The notes below the pieces were generated by a model, which did no database searches, was not told the DNA's origin, and worked only from the letters and a program-made list of their open reading frames with translations. 64,000 nucleotides of DNA from positions 62,001 through 126,000 of the forward strand of contig CAZDWZ010000004.1 of the NCBI GenBank assembly GCA_964509425.1, written 5' to 3'. This DNA is from CAZDWZ01 sp964509425. GTDB taxonomy: Bacteria; Bdellovibrionota_C; UBA2361; SZUA-149; CAZDWZ01. The position numbers and the translations under genes are program-made. Positions 8,069-16,992 of this stretch are shown one piece after another. Each line of letters begins with the position of its first letter. The stretch's first letter is position 1.

Positions 8069-8725
8069 CTACCCGATGAGATAGAGAAGGGGGAAAAGAT
8101 AGATCCAGATGAGGTCGACCAAGTGCCAATAGAGGCCGGAAACCTCGACCGGTGTGTAGTAGGTCTCGCTGAAGCGCTTTCTCGCCGCATGCTGCCGGAC
8201 CCAGAACAGCAGTCCCATACCGATGATTACGTGGCACGCGTGCAAACCCGTCATGCAGAAATAGAGACCGAAGTAGATGTTCGTCGAAAGCCCGATGCCA
8301 TGCGAGATCTTGCCGTAATACTCGAACGCCTTGATCAGCATGAACAGCGCGCCGCAAACGAGCGTGAGATCAATCCAGCGCACTACCGCGGGATTGTTGC
8401 CGTGCTGCGATGCATCGACAGCTCTCGCTACGAAGTAAGAGCTGGCCAAGAGCACGAGCGTGTTTGTCGCTCCGAGTCGCCAATCCAGGAACATCGAGCT
8501 CGCATGGAAAATTGGGTGGTAGAGCCACTTAAACACCGCAAACGCGCAGAATAATCCTCCAAAGAGGAGAACTTCGGTAGCCAGGAAGAGCCACATGCCG
8601 AATTTAGCAGAGTGATAGGCCGCCTCCGGCTCGAGGTGATGAAAATGCCCCGGTGGGAGCGGTCCATGATGCCCATGTCCCGCGGAGGAAGGAGCGTCAT
8701 GCGCATGTGTGTCAGTGTGAGACAT
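8069..8725 (-). CDS. ctaE: Cytochrome c oxidase subunit III
   Basis: Integral membrane subunit III of the heme-copper oxidase. The 218-residue length and about five membrane helices match the short prokaryotic form. Landmarks are KFGMWLFLATEVLLFGGLF (residues 41-59), GLHACHVIIGMGLLFWV and, near the end, VSGLYWHLVDLIWIYLFPLLY. The N-terminal 35 residues are cytoplasmic and His-rich (HTDTHAHD, GHGHHGPLPPGHFHH). It overlaps the end of ctaD by 14 bp, so the two are translationally coupled. Confidence 0.95.
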   Translation of the reverse strand: MSHTDTHAHDAPSSAGHGHHGPLPPGHFHHLEPEAAYHSAKFGMWLFLATEVLLFGGLFCAFAVFKWLYHPIFHASSMFLDWRLGATNTLVLLASSYFVARAVDASQHGNNPAVVRWIDLTLVCGALFMLIKAFEYYGKISHGIGLSTNIYFGLYFCMTGLHACHVIIGMGLLFWVRQHAARKRFSETYYTPVEVSGLYWHLVDLIWIYLFPLLYLIG

Positions 8726-10463
8726 GTGAATCTCCAGAATGAGAATCGTGACCGCCGGAGCGAGAACCGTGATGCGCTACCGGAGGCAGCTCATGAGGGT
8801 TGTGTGCGTTCCCGGGATTATTCGGATCGGTCATCGACGTAATCATACCGTAGCCATAAGACCAGTCAGTGACGACTGGCACCTTGTCGAAGTTATCGTG
8901 TGGAGGTGGTGATGGGCATTGCCACTCGAGCGACAGCGAGTTCCATGGATTCGGATCGGCCTTCTTTCCATAAAATGCCGAATAGAAAAAGTTGAGCAGC
9001 ACCAGGCTGTAGCCGAGTCCGTTGATGAACGCGAAGCAGGTCGAGACGCGGTGGAGAAATTGGAATTCCATCGGGTAATCGTAGTAACGGCGCGGCATGC
9101 CTTCCATTCCCAAAACGAATTGCGGGAGGAACGTTCCGTTGAAGCCGATGAAGAGCATGGCCCACGCAATCTTGGCCATTTTCTCATTGTACATTCGCCC
9201 GAAGAGCTTGGGGAACCAGAAGTGGAGACCTGCGTAAAGGCCGATTACCGCGCCGCCCTGGATCGTGTAGTGGAAATGCGCGACCACGAAATATGTGTCG
9301 TGATAATGCGCATCAACCGCCAGCGTCGCGAGATGCACACCGGTGCAACCGGCGATGAGGAAGAGGAAGACGAAGCTAATCGCGTAGAGCATCGGAGTCT
9401 CGAAAGAGATTACCCCCTTGTACATCGTGCTCACCCAGTTGAAGACCTTGACGGCCGTCGGAATGGCTACGAGGAAAGTGAGTGCCGAGAAGATATAGCG
9501 TGAGAGATTCGACATTCCAGCGACAAACATATGGTGACCCCACACGATGAAGCTGATGAGTGCGATCCCGACGCTGGCATAGACCATCGCCTTGTAGCCG
9601 AAAATCGGCTTCCGCGAGAAGACCGGGATGATTTCACTAATGACCCCAAACGCCGGGAGAATCATGATGTAAACGACCGGGTGCGAATAGAACCAGAAGA
9701 AGTGCTGAAAAAGCACCGGGTCACCACCGACCTCGGGATTAAAGATCCCGACGCCGTAGCCATTTTCGAGAAGCAGCAAGAGCAGCGTGATCCCGATTAC
9801 AGGTGTCGCAACCACTTGGAGGATCGAGGTCGCATACAAGGTCCACACGAAGAGGGGGAGTCGATCCCACGTCATCCCGGGACATCGCATCTTGTGAATG
9901 GTGACGATAAAATTCAGACCAGTGAGGATCGAGGAAAATCCGAGAACAAACGCCGCGAACGCGACGGTGATGACAGCCGCGCTGTTTTGAATGCTGTAAG
10001 GAGTATAGAAAGTCCAGCCGGTGTCTAACCCCATCAATATCGCCACCGCCCCGATGCTGACACCGGCGACGTAGATCCAATAGCTGAGCCGATTTACTTT
10101 CGGGAAAGCAACGTCTTTCGCCCCAATCATGAGAGGGAGAAGAAAGTTTCCGAGAGTCGCCGGTATGCCCGGCACGATGAAGAGGAAGATCATCAACACG
10201 CCGTGCGCGGTGAACAAGCGATTATACGTGTTGGGGTTTGATTGCCATCCCCAAGTGGGCCCAGGGCCGTGAGAAAACAGCTCGGTTCTCATCGCGAGCG
10301 CGGCAAGTCCTCCGAGAATGAAAAACACGACTATCGACCCGAGATACAAAAGGCCAAGCCGCTTGTGGTCGATTGTCATCCACCACGACTTAAACCCCTT
10401 TTCCCAGTTGAGATAATTGAGCGGCTCACCGTCCGCCGTCGCTGCTGATTGCTGTGCAGCCAT
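8712..10463 (-). CDS. ctaD: Cytochrome c oxidase subunit I, type A2
   Basis: Catalytic subunit holding heme a and the heme a3-CuB site, reducing O2 and pumping protons. Visible ligands are H87 (FTAHGVLMIF), the CuB histidines at H261 and H310-H311 (VWGHHMFVAG), and H396/H398 (VAHFHYT). The proton-path motif reads YSHPVVY (259-265), not GHPEVY, which marks a type A2 oxidase in which Tyr-Ser replaces the glutamate at the end of the D-channel. The 583-residue length and about 12 helices fit. The C-terminal tail is His-rich. It lies 17 bp after ctaC. Confidence 0.96.
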   Translation of the reverse strand: MAAQQSAATADGEPLNYLNWEKGFKSWWMTIDHKRLGLLYLGSIVVFFILGGLAALAMRTELFSHGPGPTWGWQSNPNTYNRLFTAHGVLMIFLFIVPGIPATLGNFLLPLMIGAKDVAFPKVNRLSYWIYVAGVSIGAVAILMGLDTGWTFYTPYSIQNSAAVITVAFAAFVLGFSSILTGLNFIVTIHKMRCPGMTWDRLPLFVWTLYATSILQVVATPVIGITLLLLLLENGYGVGIFNPEVGGDPVLFQHFFWFYSHPVVYIMILPAFGVISEIIPVFSRKPIFGYKAMVYASVGIALISFIVWGHHMFVAGMSNLSRYIFSALTFLVAIPTAVKVFNWVSTMYKGVISFETPMLYAISFVFLFLIAGCTGVHLATLAVDAHYHDTYFVVAHFHYTIQGGAVIGLYAGLHFWFPKLFGRMYNEKMAKIAWAMLFIGFNGTFLPQFVLGMEGMPRRYYDYPMEFQFLHRVSTCFAFINGLGYSLVLLNFFYSAFYGKKADPNPWNSLSLEWQCPSPPPHDNFDKVPVVTDWSYGYGMITSMTDPNNPGNAHNPHELPPVAHHGSRSGGHDSHSGDSHVSH

Positions 10464-10480
10464 AGAACACCCTTTGAAAA

Positions 10481-11419
10481 CTATTTTTGAGCTTTAATGA
10501 AGGCAATCAACGCCTGAATCTCTTCTTCTTTGAGTTGCCCTTCGAACGGAGGCATTACCGGCTGGTAGCCCTGAACGATCAGCTTCTGCGGATGAAGGAC
10601 GGACTCCCTGATGTAGTTATCATCAACGGTGACTTTGATTCCGCCTTCGCACATCTCTTCCTTCCCGTAGACACCCTTGAAGGAGGGGCCGAGAACTTTC
10701 GTGCCGTCCAAGCTGTGGCAGGCGTTGCAACCCTTAGCGGTGTAGAGCTTCCGCCCGAGATCTTCGGGTGAGAGGTCCTCCGGTTTCCGGTCATTTAGGA
10801 AGTCTTGAAACTCTTCTTCGGTGACGACTTTTAGCTTTCCAACCATCCCGGAGTGGCTCATCCCACAATATTCTGTGCAGAAGATGTGAGATTCGCCGAT
10901 CACGGTCGGAGTGAACCAAAGATAATGGTATTCATTTGCGATCACGTCTTCTTTCACGCGCATCGCGGGGAGAAAGAAACTGTGATTCACGTCCTTTGAA
11001 CGAAGAATGAGCCGAATCGGCTTGCCAACCGGAACCACAAGATCCGCATCGGCAGTTTTTCCGTTCGCGTATTTATAAGTCCACGCCCATTTTCGGCCCT
11101 CGACGTAAATTTCAATCGAGTTCGCGGGAGGGTTCCGCATATCCTTGTAGACGACAAATCCATACCAGAGGATGAAGACGCAAACGATCGTGGGAACGAC
11201 CGTCCAAACCGTCTCAACTGTGGCGTTGTGAGTGATATACGTACACTGCTCGTTCCCCGGACGCCGGCGGTATCTCCAAGCGTAGTAGAGCATCGCCGCA
11301 GTAATCCCGATGGTGCAGAATGCGGAGACGTAAGTGATGAAGTTGTTGATGAAATCAACTTGGCCCGCCCAGGTACTTCCCCGAACCGGCATCCAATCTA
11401 AGAGAAGCTTGTCCGACAT
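10481..11419 (-). CDS. ctaC: Cytochrome c oxidase subunit II with fused cytochrome c
   Basis: Subunit II of a caa3 oxidase: accepts electrons at CuA and carries its own cytochrome c domain. Two membrane helices (about 26-48 and 72-92) precede a periplasmic cupredoxin with the full CuA ligand set H146, C181, C185, H189 and M192 (CTEYCGMSHSGM). A class I cytochrome c follows, with CNACH at 231-235 and the distal Met in QPVMPPFEG (M289). There is no N-terminal lipobox. Length 312 fits subunit II plus cytochrome c. It follows the SURF1-SCO fusion by 52 bp. Confidence 0.96.
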   Translation of the reverse strand: MSDKLLLDWMPVRGSTWAGQVDFINNFITYVSAFCTIGITAAMLYYAWRYRRRPGNEQCTYITHNATVETVWTVVPTIVCVFILWYGFVVYKDMRNPPANSIEIYVEGRKWAWTYKYANGKTADADLVVPVGKPIRLILRSKDVNHSFFLPAMRVKEDVIANEYHYLWFTPTVIGESHIFCTEYCGMSHSGMVGKLKVVTEEEFQDFLNDRKPEDLSPEDLGRKLYTAKGCNACHSLDGTKVLGPSFKGVYGKEEMCEGGIKVTVDDNYIRESVLHPQKLIVQGYQPVMPPFEGQLKEEEIQALIAFIKAQK

Positions 11420-11471
11420 GACTCCCAGCTTAAAAGAAACCCAAACACGTCAATCGAATCGCGAAACAGCT

Positions 11472-13364
11472 CTACAGCCGATGAGACTCGTTATCAGTGT
11501 GTTCGGAGCTCTGAACGCGAATTCCAACTGACCGAGTTTCATCTGAGTTGCCTTCACCTGAGAGATATTCTCTATGCCAAAGGCGCTTCGGCAACCAGAG
11601 GCGCTTCGGTTCGAACCAAAGGTAAGCGAGAAACGCTCCAAGGAGAATCACACACAAAACGGAAGCGATTCGCATGAGGTTCCAGGCGGCGGGGGTATAC
11701 TTACCCTTAGTTGGATCAAAACGAAAGCAGTAAAGGAATATCTGCTCAGCTAATCCTCCAACGGCTCCACCGCCTGCCTCGACGAGCGCATATCGAAGCT
11801 CGGACTCCGGGTATTCGACTCCCAAGAAATACCGGCTGATCTGGCCCTGAGGCGTAATCACCATGATTCCCGGAGTGTGTGCAAAGTCATTTCCGTCCTG
11901 CTGATAAATAAACCCGAGCTGCGAGGTGAGCTGTCGGATTGCGTCTGCATCTCCCGTGAGAAAACGAAAAGCTGCGGTATCAGGCTGCTTTTTTGCCACC
12001 TCGGCGTGATAGAGAGCAGACTTCTCCGTGGCGAGCGCTGGAGTCTCCTTAGGATTGATGCTGAAGGTGAGAACGGTGAAATCGCTTCCGAGCTTCAGCT
12101 CCAGGAGGTTCAACGCTTTTACCAGCCCATTCAAGGTCAGCGTGCAAAGCCGGGGGCAACGGTAATAGACCGGCGCGATCAGAATGGGCTTACCGGGAAC
12201 GACGATTTCACGAAGAGGGCGGACCACGCCGTCAGTTCCAGCAAACCTCAGCTCAAGGTCGACCTGTTTTCCGAGGTGTTGAACGATGCCGGTTTCAGTC
12301 AGGAGACGGCCGGGATCTTCTACGGCAAAAACAGGTGATGGCGAAAAGACATGCGAAATAACCCATACGGCCGAAAGAAGTGCGCTAACCTGAAGCGGCA
12401 TGGCTGGTGCTTTGAGCGGGAGGCGCGTAGAGGCGGGGGCACGTCTCCTCCAAGAATAACTCTGGAGGAAAATCGCGATGACCCAACTCAAAACAGCGAG
12501 AAGGCTCCACTCGATGGTGTAGCCGAGATGAGTGCTGGGCGGGACTTGAATCTTAACGGCCTCTCGCGGAAACTCGCCTGTCGGCGGACCCCCCAATTTC
12601 TGCAAATAGATGTTCTCCAAGATCGGGTACGGAAGCTGCTTGGCCATCGACTCGATCTCCTCAAAAAACCAAATTCGCTGGAAGGCACTCTTATTCGAGG
12701 CGTCAATAGGCTTGTTTTTCGGGCCGAATCGTGAGGGTGTGATCGAGCGTTGTGCGACGGCTTCGATGGTGACTTCGCCCTTGTCGAAGGAGTACTTCTC
12801 CCAGGTGTCCGGGTCGCGATCAGCAAACGGGACGAAGCCTCGGCTGACGAGAACGGTTCGGTTGGAACCATCAGTCAACTTGAACGGGGTGATCAGCAGG
12901 TGCCCAGGGCCGGCAAATGCACCAATCTGGCCTTCGCGGTTGGTGATAATTACTTGACGTGAATAGTCGTATATCCCGCTTAGCTTGACTCGCTTTTCGA
13001 TGATCGATTCCGCGTCTGGGAGGATTCGCTCGGAATTCTGGGCTGGAGGAAAGCTTAGCGGCATGGTAAGCGAATTCAGCCGAAAGGATTGTAGCAGAAG
13101 AACCTTGTATTTATAGCGGGACCACTGCCACTGTGCCGCTATAATCATGACGATGCTCAAGATTAATGCGGTCCCCGAAATTACGTAAGAGAAGCGGAAG
13201 CTTCTTGGTAGGATTCTGAACCTGCCCTTTCTGGAGCTGTTGCCCTCTCTGAGATCGTTCGGGCTGAGCATTTTTAGGCTTGGATCTACTGGGCAAGATG
13301 AGCCTGGGGTAGGGCGGCCGTCTTCAGCCGGTGCCGGGTTTGAGTTCTCTGTGGATGGGGACAT
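11472..13364 (-). CDS. SURF1-SCO fusion, oxidase assembly protein
   Basis: A 630-residue protein joining two assembly factors that are normally separate. Residues about 55-302 are SURF1: a membrane helix (58-78), the periplasmic domain with GHLLITPF and VLVSRGFVPF (154-180), then HLGYTIEWSLLAVL running into a second helix. Residues about 323-585 are SCO: a third helix, then YYRCPRLCTL with the copper cysteines C403 and C407, the distal histidine H496 in FAHTPGI, and a final helix near 564-583. SURF1 helps insert heme a into subunit I; SCO metallates CuA in subunit II. No stop or frameshift separates the halves. An internal start at 13271 is possible. It heads the oxidase operon. Confidence 0.9.
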   Translation of the reverse strand: MSPSTENSNPAPAEDGRPTPGSSCPVDPSLKMLSPNDLREGNSSRKGRFRILPRSFRFSYVISGTALILSIVMIIAAQWQWSRYKYKVLLLQSFRLNSLTMPLSFPPAQNSERILPDAESIIEKRVKLSGIYDYSRQVIITNREGQIGAFAGPGHLLITPFKLTDGSNRTVLVSRGFVPFADRDPDTWEKYSFDKGEVTIEAVAQRSITPSRFGPKNKPIDASNKSAFQRIWFFEEIESMAKQLPYPILENIYLQKLGGPPTGEFPREAVKIQVPPSTHLGYTIEWSLLAVLSWVIAIFLQSYSWRRRAPASTRLPLKAPAMPLQVSALLSAVWVISHVFSPSPVFAVEDPGRLLTETGIVQHLGKQVDLELRFAGTDGVVRPLREIVVPGKPILIAPVYYRCPRLCTLTLNGLVKALNLLELKLGSDFTVLTFSINPKETPALATEKSALYHAEVAKKQPDTAAFRFLTGDADAIRQLTSQLGFIYQQDGNDFAHTPGIMVITPQGQISRYFLGVEYPESELRYALVEAGGGAVGGLAEQIFLYCFRFDPTKGKYTPAAWNLMRIASVLCVILLGAFLAYLWFEPKRLWLPKRLWHREYLSGEGNSDETRSVGIRVQSSEHTDNESHRL

Positions 13365-13392
13365 TCCTTTTGTTTAACGCAAGTCGTCGCTA

Positions 13393-14541
13393 ATGGGAAT
13401 TCGCGTGGAAGTACCTCTCCTCGACCTCAAACCTCAGTATCAACAGTTGAAAGCGGAGCTCCGTGACGCGATCGATCGCGTCGTAGAGTCCCAAGTTTTC
13501 ATTCTTGGTCCGGAGGTGGACCGCTTCGAAGCCGATGCGGCGGCCTACTGCCGGACGCAATTTGCGCTTGGGGTCTCATCGGGAACAGATGCGCTGATTC
13601 TCGCGCTCATGGCTCTTGGGATCGGACCGGGCGATGAGGTAATTACCTCCCCGTACACATTTTTTGCCACCGCAGGGAGCATCGCCCGGGTTGGTGCAAA
13701 GCCGGTCTTTGTCGATATAGAGCCGGGCTCGTTTAATCTTGACATCTCGAAAGTCGAAGAACGCATTACGCCGCGCACGAAGGCGATCATGCCCGTTCAC
13801 CTTTACGGGCAGTGCGTCGACATGGATGCTTTGTGTGATATCGCTGAGCGAAGAGAGATTCCAATCATTGAAGACGCGGCCCAAGCTATTGGAGCAGAAT
13901 TCCATGGTCAGAGGGCGGGATCCTTCGGAGGCATTGGGTGTTTCAGCTTTTTCCCTTCGAAGAATCTCGGTGCCTTCGGTGATGCGGGGATGGTGACTGT
14001 TGACGACGAGGCGCTCAACAATCATATGAAAGTTCTCCGAGTACACGGAGGCGAGCGGCGATATTACCATGATTTCGTCGGCGGGAATTTCCGTATCGAT
14101 GCGCTTCAAGCGACTGTGCTCGGAATCAAGCTGAAACATCTCGATAGCTGGACAAGCGGTCGGCGGAAAAATGTGGAGTTATACCGGAAGCTTTTCGCAG
14201 ATGCGGGAATCTCGGGAGAGAAGCTCAGTGATGCTCCAGTAGTCCTCCCGCACGAGCTCCCGAACAGGTTCCATATTTACAATCAATTTGTCGTACGGGT
14301 GCGGGAGCGAGACAAGCTGATGGAAGCGCTCGCATCGGCCAAAGTAGGGTGCGCGATTTACTACCCTGTTCCCCTCCACTTGCAGAAATGTTTCTCGTCC
14401 TTAGAATACGGGGAAGGCGATTTCCCGGTCAGTGAAGAGGCTGCGAAAACAACTGTCGCCCTTCCCGTATTTCCAGAACTGAGTCAGGATCAGATTGCTT
14501 TCGTCGTTCAAACGATTTCCAACTTCTATAAAAAATCATGA
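13393..14541 (+). CDS. DegT/DnrJ/EryC1/StrS family sugar aminotransferase
   Basis: PLP-dependent enzyme expected to aminate a keto-sugar nucleotide. The 382 residues carry the family marks: VPLLDLKPQYQQL at the start, GVSSGTDALILAL near residue 60, EDAAQAIGAE near 160, and the PLP lysine in FFPSKNLGAFGDAG near 190. The ATG at 13393 is only 28 bases from the divergent SURF1-SCO start; GTG at 13405 is an alternative. Its stop overlaps the start of the carbamoyltransferase gene by 4 bp (ATGA). WbpE-like 3-amino-sugar formation is plausible given the dehydrogenase downstream, but the substrate is not determined by sequence. Confidence 0.92.
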   Translation: MGIRVEVPLLDLKPQYQQLKAELRDAIDRVVESQVFILGPEVDRFEADAAAYCRTQFALGVSSGTDALILALMALGIGPGDEVITSPYTFFATAGSIARVGAKPVFVDIEPGSFNLDISKVEERITPRTKAIMPVHLYGQCVDMDALCDIAERREIPIIEDAAQAIGAEFHGQRAGSFGGIGCFSFFPSKNLGAFGDAGMVTVDDEALNNHMKVLRVHGGERRYYHDFVGGNFRIDALQATVLGIKLKHLDSWTSGRRKNVELYRKLFADAGISGEKLSDAPVVLPHELPNRFHIYNQFVVRVRERDKLMEALASAKVGCAIYYPVPLHLQKCFSSLEYGEGDFPVSEEAAKTTVALPVFPELSQDQIAFVVQTISNFYKKS

Positions 14542-16364
14542 GCTCAACTTACATACTCGGCATTTCGGCTTTTTATCACGATTCGGCGGCTTGCCTCGTG
14601 AGGGACGGAAAAATCATCGCGGCTGCTCAAGAGGAGCGGTTCACGCGCAAGAAACACGATCACGCGTTTCCGACGAAGGCGATTGAGTACTGCCTGAACA
14701 TCGGCGGCATCTCTCACAAAGATCTCACCTACGTTGCCTTCTACGACAAGCCCTGGATCAAGTTCGAAAGGCTACTTGAGACTTACCTCGCGTTTGCACC
14801 TCAAGGCTTAAAGTCGTTCTTGAAGGCCATGCCGCTCTGGTTGAAAGAAAAGCTGTGGATGGGTGACCTCATAAAGAAGGAGCTCGGTTACGAAGGTGAG
14901 CTCATATTCCCCGAGCATCACCAGTCTCATGCGGCCTCCGCGTTTTTTCCGTCGCCGTTTGAATCATCGGCGATCTTGACCATTGATGGGGTCGGGGAAT
15001 GGTCGACCGTAACCTGGGGAGTAGGAACGGGGAACAAAATGCAGTTGAAGGAAGAGTTGCGTTTTCCGCACAGCCTCGGACTTCTCTACAGTGCGTTCAC
15101 GTATTACACAGGCTTCAAGGTCAACTCTGGCGAATATAAAGTGATGGGTCTCGCTCCCTACGGCGAGCCGAAGTACGTCGATCTCATCTACAAGCATCTC
15201 ATCGACCTGAAGGAGGACGGTTCCTTCCGGTTGGACATGAATTATTTTAATTACTGCCAAGGACTGACGATGACGAACGAAAAGTTCGATGAGGTCTTCG
15301 GCGGTCCCGCTCGTAAACCAGAATCGAAATTGTCGCAGCGCGAGATGGATCTCGCTCGCTCCGTCCAAGATGTCACTGAAGAAGTAATGTTGAGGATGGC
15401 GCGGCATGTCCGGAAGGTTTCCGGAGAAAAGAACCTCTGCCTTGCCGGCGGCGTTGCTCTGAACTGTGTTGCAAACGGAAAGATTCTTCGCGAAAAAATC
15501 TTCGACCGAATCTGGATTCAACCGGCTGCCGGTGATGCTGGGGGAGCTTTAGGTGCGGCCGTCTTCGCGTGGCACCAAGTGCTCGATAAGCCGCGAGCTG
15601 CCCAGGGGCCACTCGATTCTCTGGCTGGTTCGTATCTGGGACCCCTGTTTGGACCAGGGGAATTTGTCCAAGAGCTCGTCGTGTGGGTAGCGCATTATGA
15701 GAAATACCAAAACGGCGAGGTTCTCGAAGTCACGGCAAAGGCGCTCGCTGATGGGAAAATTGTCGGTTGGATGTCCGGCCGGATGGAATTTGGCCCGCGT
15801 GCGTTAGGCGCCAGAAGCATCCTTGGTGATCCGCGTCGCACCGATATGCAGTCAATGATGAACTTGAAGATCAAGTTCCGAGAGTCCTTCCGACCGTTCG
15901 CTCCGTCATGCATCCGAGAAGATGTCGCTGAGTACTTCGAAATGGATGAAGAGTCTCCGTATATGTTGCTCGTTGCTCCGGTGAAGGAGGAGCGCTGCAT
16001 TCCGGTGTCGGAGGAATCGGAGAAACTCTTCGGCATTGAGCGGCTGAATCAACCCCGGAGCGACATACCAGCGGTTACTCACGTGGATTACTCCGCCCGA
16101 GTGCAGACCGTAGAGCGCGAGGTCAACCCCAAGTATTATGGTTTGATCAAGAAATTCAAAGACCTTACGGGCTGTTCGGTGCTGATCAATACCTCGTTCA
16201 ATGTCCGTGGAGAGCCCATTGTCTGCACGCCGAAGGACGCGTATCTCTGCTTCATGCGGACTAATATCGATGTTCTCGTTCTGGAGAATTTCGTTCTTCG
16301 GAAAGAGAAGCAGCCGGAGCTGAAAAATGACAGCGACTGGCAAAAAGAATTTGAACTCGATTAG
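14538..16364 (+). CDS. Carbamoyltransferase, NodU/CmcH family
   Basis: Transfers a carbamoyl group from carbamoyl phosphate to a hydroxyl on a sugar or secondary metabolite, via carbamoyl-adenylate. The 608 residues contain ISAFYHDSAACLV at the N-terminus, HHQSHAASAFFPSPF near residue 130, the ATPase-fold LAGGVALNCVANGK near 304, and the C-terminal domain's MEFGPRALGARSILGDPR near 415. Length is typical. It is translationally coupled to the DegT gene and followed by SxtJ- and DUF5989-type genes, a recurrent set in saxitoxin and polysaccharide clusters. The likely product is a carbamoylated sugar. Confidence 0.94.
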   Translation: MSSTYILGISAFYHDSAACLVRDGKIIAAAQEERFTRKKHDHAFPTKAIEYCLNIGGISHKDLTYVAFYDKPWIKFERLLETYLAFAPQGLKSFLKAMPLWLKEKLWMGDLIKKELGYEGELIFPEHHQSHAASAFFPSPFESSAILTIDGVGEWSTVTWGVGTGNKMQLKEELRFPHSLGLLYSAFTYYTGFKVNSGEYKVMGLAPYGEPKYVDLIYKHLIDLKEDGSFRLDMNYFNYCQGLTMTNEKFDEVFGGPARKPESKLSQREMDLARSVQDVTEEVMLRMARHVRKVSGEKNLCLAGGVALNCVANGKILREKIFDRIWIQPAAGDAGGALGAAVFAWHQVLDKPRAAQGPLDSLAGSYLGPLFGPGEFVQELVVWVAHYEKYQNGEVLEVTAKALADGKIVGWMSGRMEFGPRALGARSILGDPRRTDMQSMMNLKIKFRESFRPFAPSCIREDVAEYFEMDEESPYMLLVAPVKEERCIPVSEESEKLFGIERLNQPRSDIPAVTHVDYSARVQTVEREVNPKYYGLIKKFKDLTGCSVLINTSFNVRGEPIVCTPKDAYLCFMRTNIDVLVLENFVLRKEKQPELKNDSDWQKEFELD

Positions 16365-16385
16365 TGCTGAAAGGATCTGCTTCCA

Positions 16386-16793
16386 ATGAAAAAGACTGAA
16401 CCAACAATAGAAACGCTGAAGTCTTTCGGCGTTCTCATGAGCTTCGTATTCACGCTCATCCTCGGCGTGAGTGTCTGGCGTCGCGGAGAAATTCTCACCG
16501 GTCATTTGATTCTCACCGCGCTCAGCTCTTATTTTCTCCTTTCCGCGATCCTGATACCGCGCACACTCGCGCCGGTCGAGAAACTCTGGATGCAGTTTGC
16601 GGAGCGCCTGTCCGTGGTGATGACTTTTGTGATTATGACATTAACATTCATCTTGATGGTGACACCGATTGGCCTGCTTCTGCGGCTGTTCGGAAAGGAT
16701 GTTTTGCAGTTGAAGATCGAGCGGGACCGAAAGTCGTATTGGGAACCGATAGATCCTGCGGGATCAGGAGCCCGATACTTTCTTCCGTATTAA
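16386..16793 (+). CDS. SxtJ family membrane protein
   Basis: A 135-residue protein with about three hydrophobic segments (15-28, 40-57 and 77-101) and a C-terminal soluble tail ending in YWEPIDPAGSGARYFLPY. Position directly after a carbamoyltransferase, size and the W-E-P-x-D tail match the SxtJ family, named from the saxitoxin cluster and of unknown function. It begins 21 bp after the carbamoyltransferase stop and is followed by the DUF5989 gene. A role in membrane tethering of the carbamoyltransferase is inference. Confidence 0.78.
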   Translation: MKKTEPTIETLKSFGVLMSFVFTLILGVSVWRRGEILTGHLILTALSSYFLLSAILIPRTLAPVEKLWMQFAERLSVVMTFVIMTLTFILMVTPIGLLLRLFGKDVLQLKIERDRKSYWEPIDPAGSGARYFLPY

Positions 16794-16825
16794 TCAACCC
16801 CAAATTCTAACCAGGAGAGAATTCT

Positions 16826-16984
16826 ATGGCGACCGGAACGAACGTAAAGATGTTGTGGGATTTCATGCGTGTGCGAAAGAAATGGTGGCTTACGCCAATC
16901 ATCGTCTTCACGTTGCTGATCAGCATGCTCATCGTCATGACTCAAGGGTCTGCGGTAGCACCGTTTATTTACACTCTGTTCTAA
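16826..16984 (+). CDS. DUF5989 (SxtK-like) small membrane protein
   Basis: A 52-residue protein. It has a short basic N-terminus (LWDFMRVRKKWWLTP, residues 10-24), then one hydrophobic helix (about 24-38) and a conserved-looking tail QGSAVAPFIYTLF. This basic-WW-helix-APFIYTLF layout is that of DUF5989, which commonly follows SxtJ. AGGAGAG sits 7 bases before the ATG. The product probably crosses the inner membrane once. Its function is unknown; the constant neighbourhood with carbamoyltransferase and SxtJ suggests a complex. Confidence 0.85.
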   Translation: MATGTNVKMLWDFMRVRKKWWLTPIIVFTLLISMLIVMTQGSAVAPFIYTLF

Positions 16985-16992
16985 AGACGGTT

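Noticed and set aside
7530..8357. A longer 275-residue version of subunit IV
   Set aside because: The extra 98 residues lie antiparallel-free inside ctaE in another frame and look like noise (MRRAVHADQG); MSHSDHH at 8063 fits the family and gene spacing.
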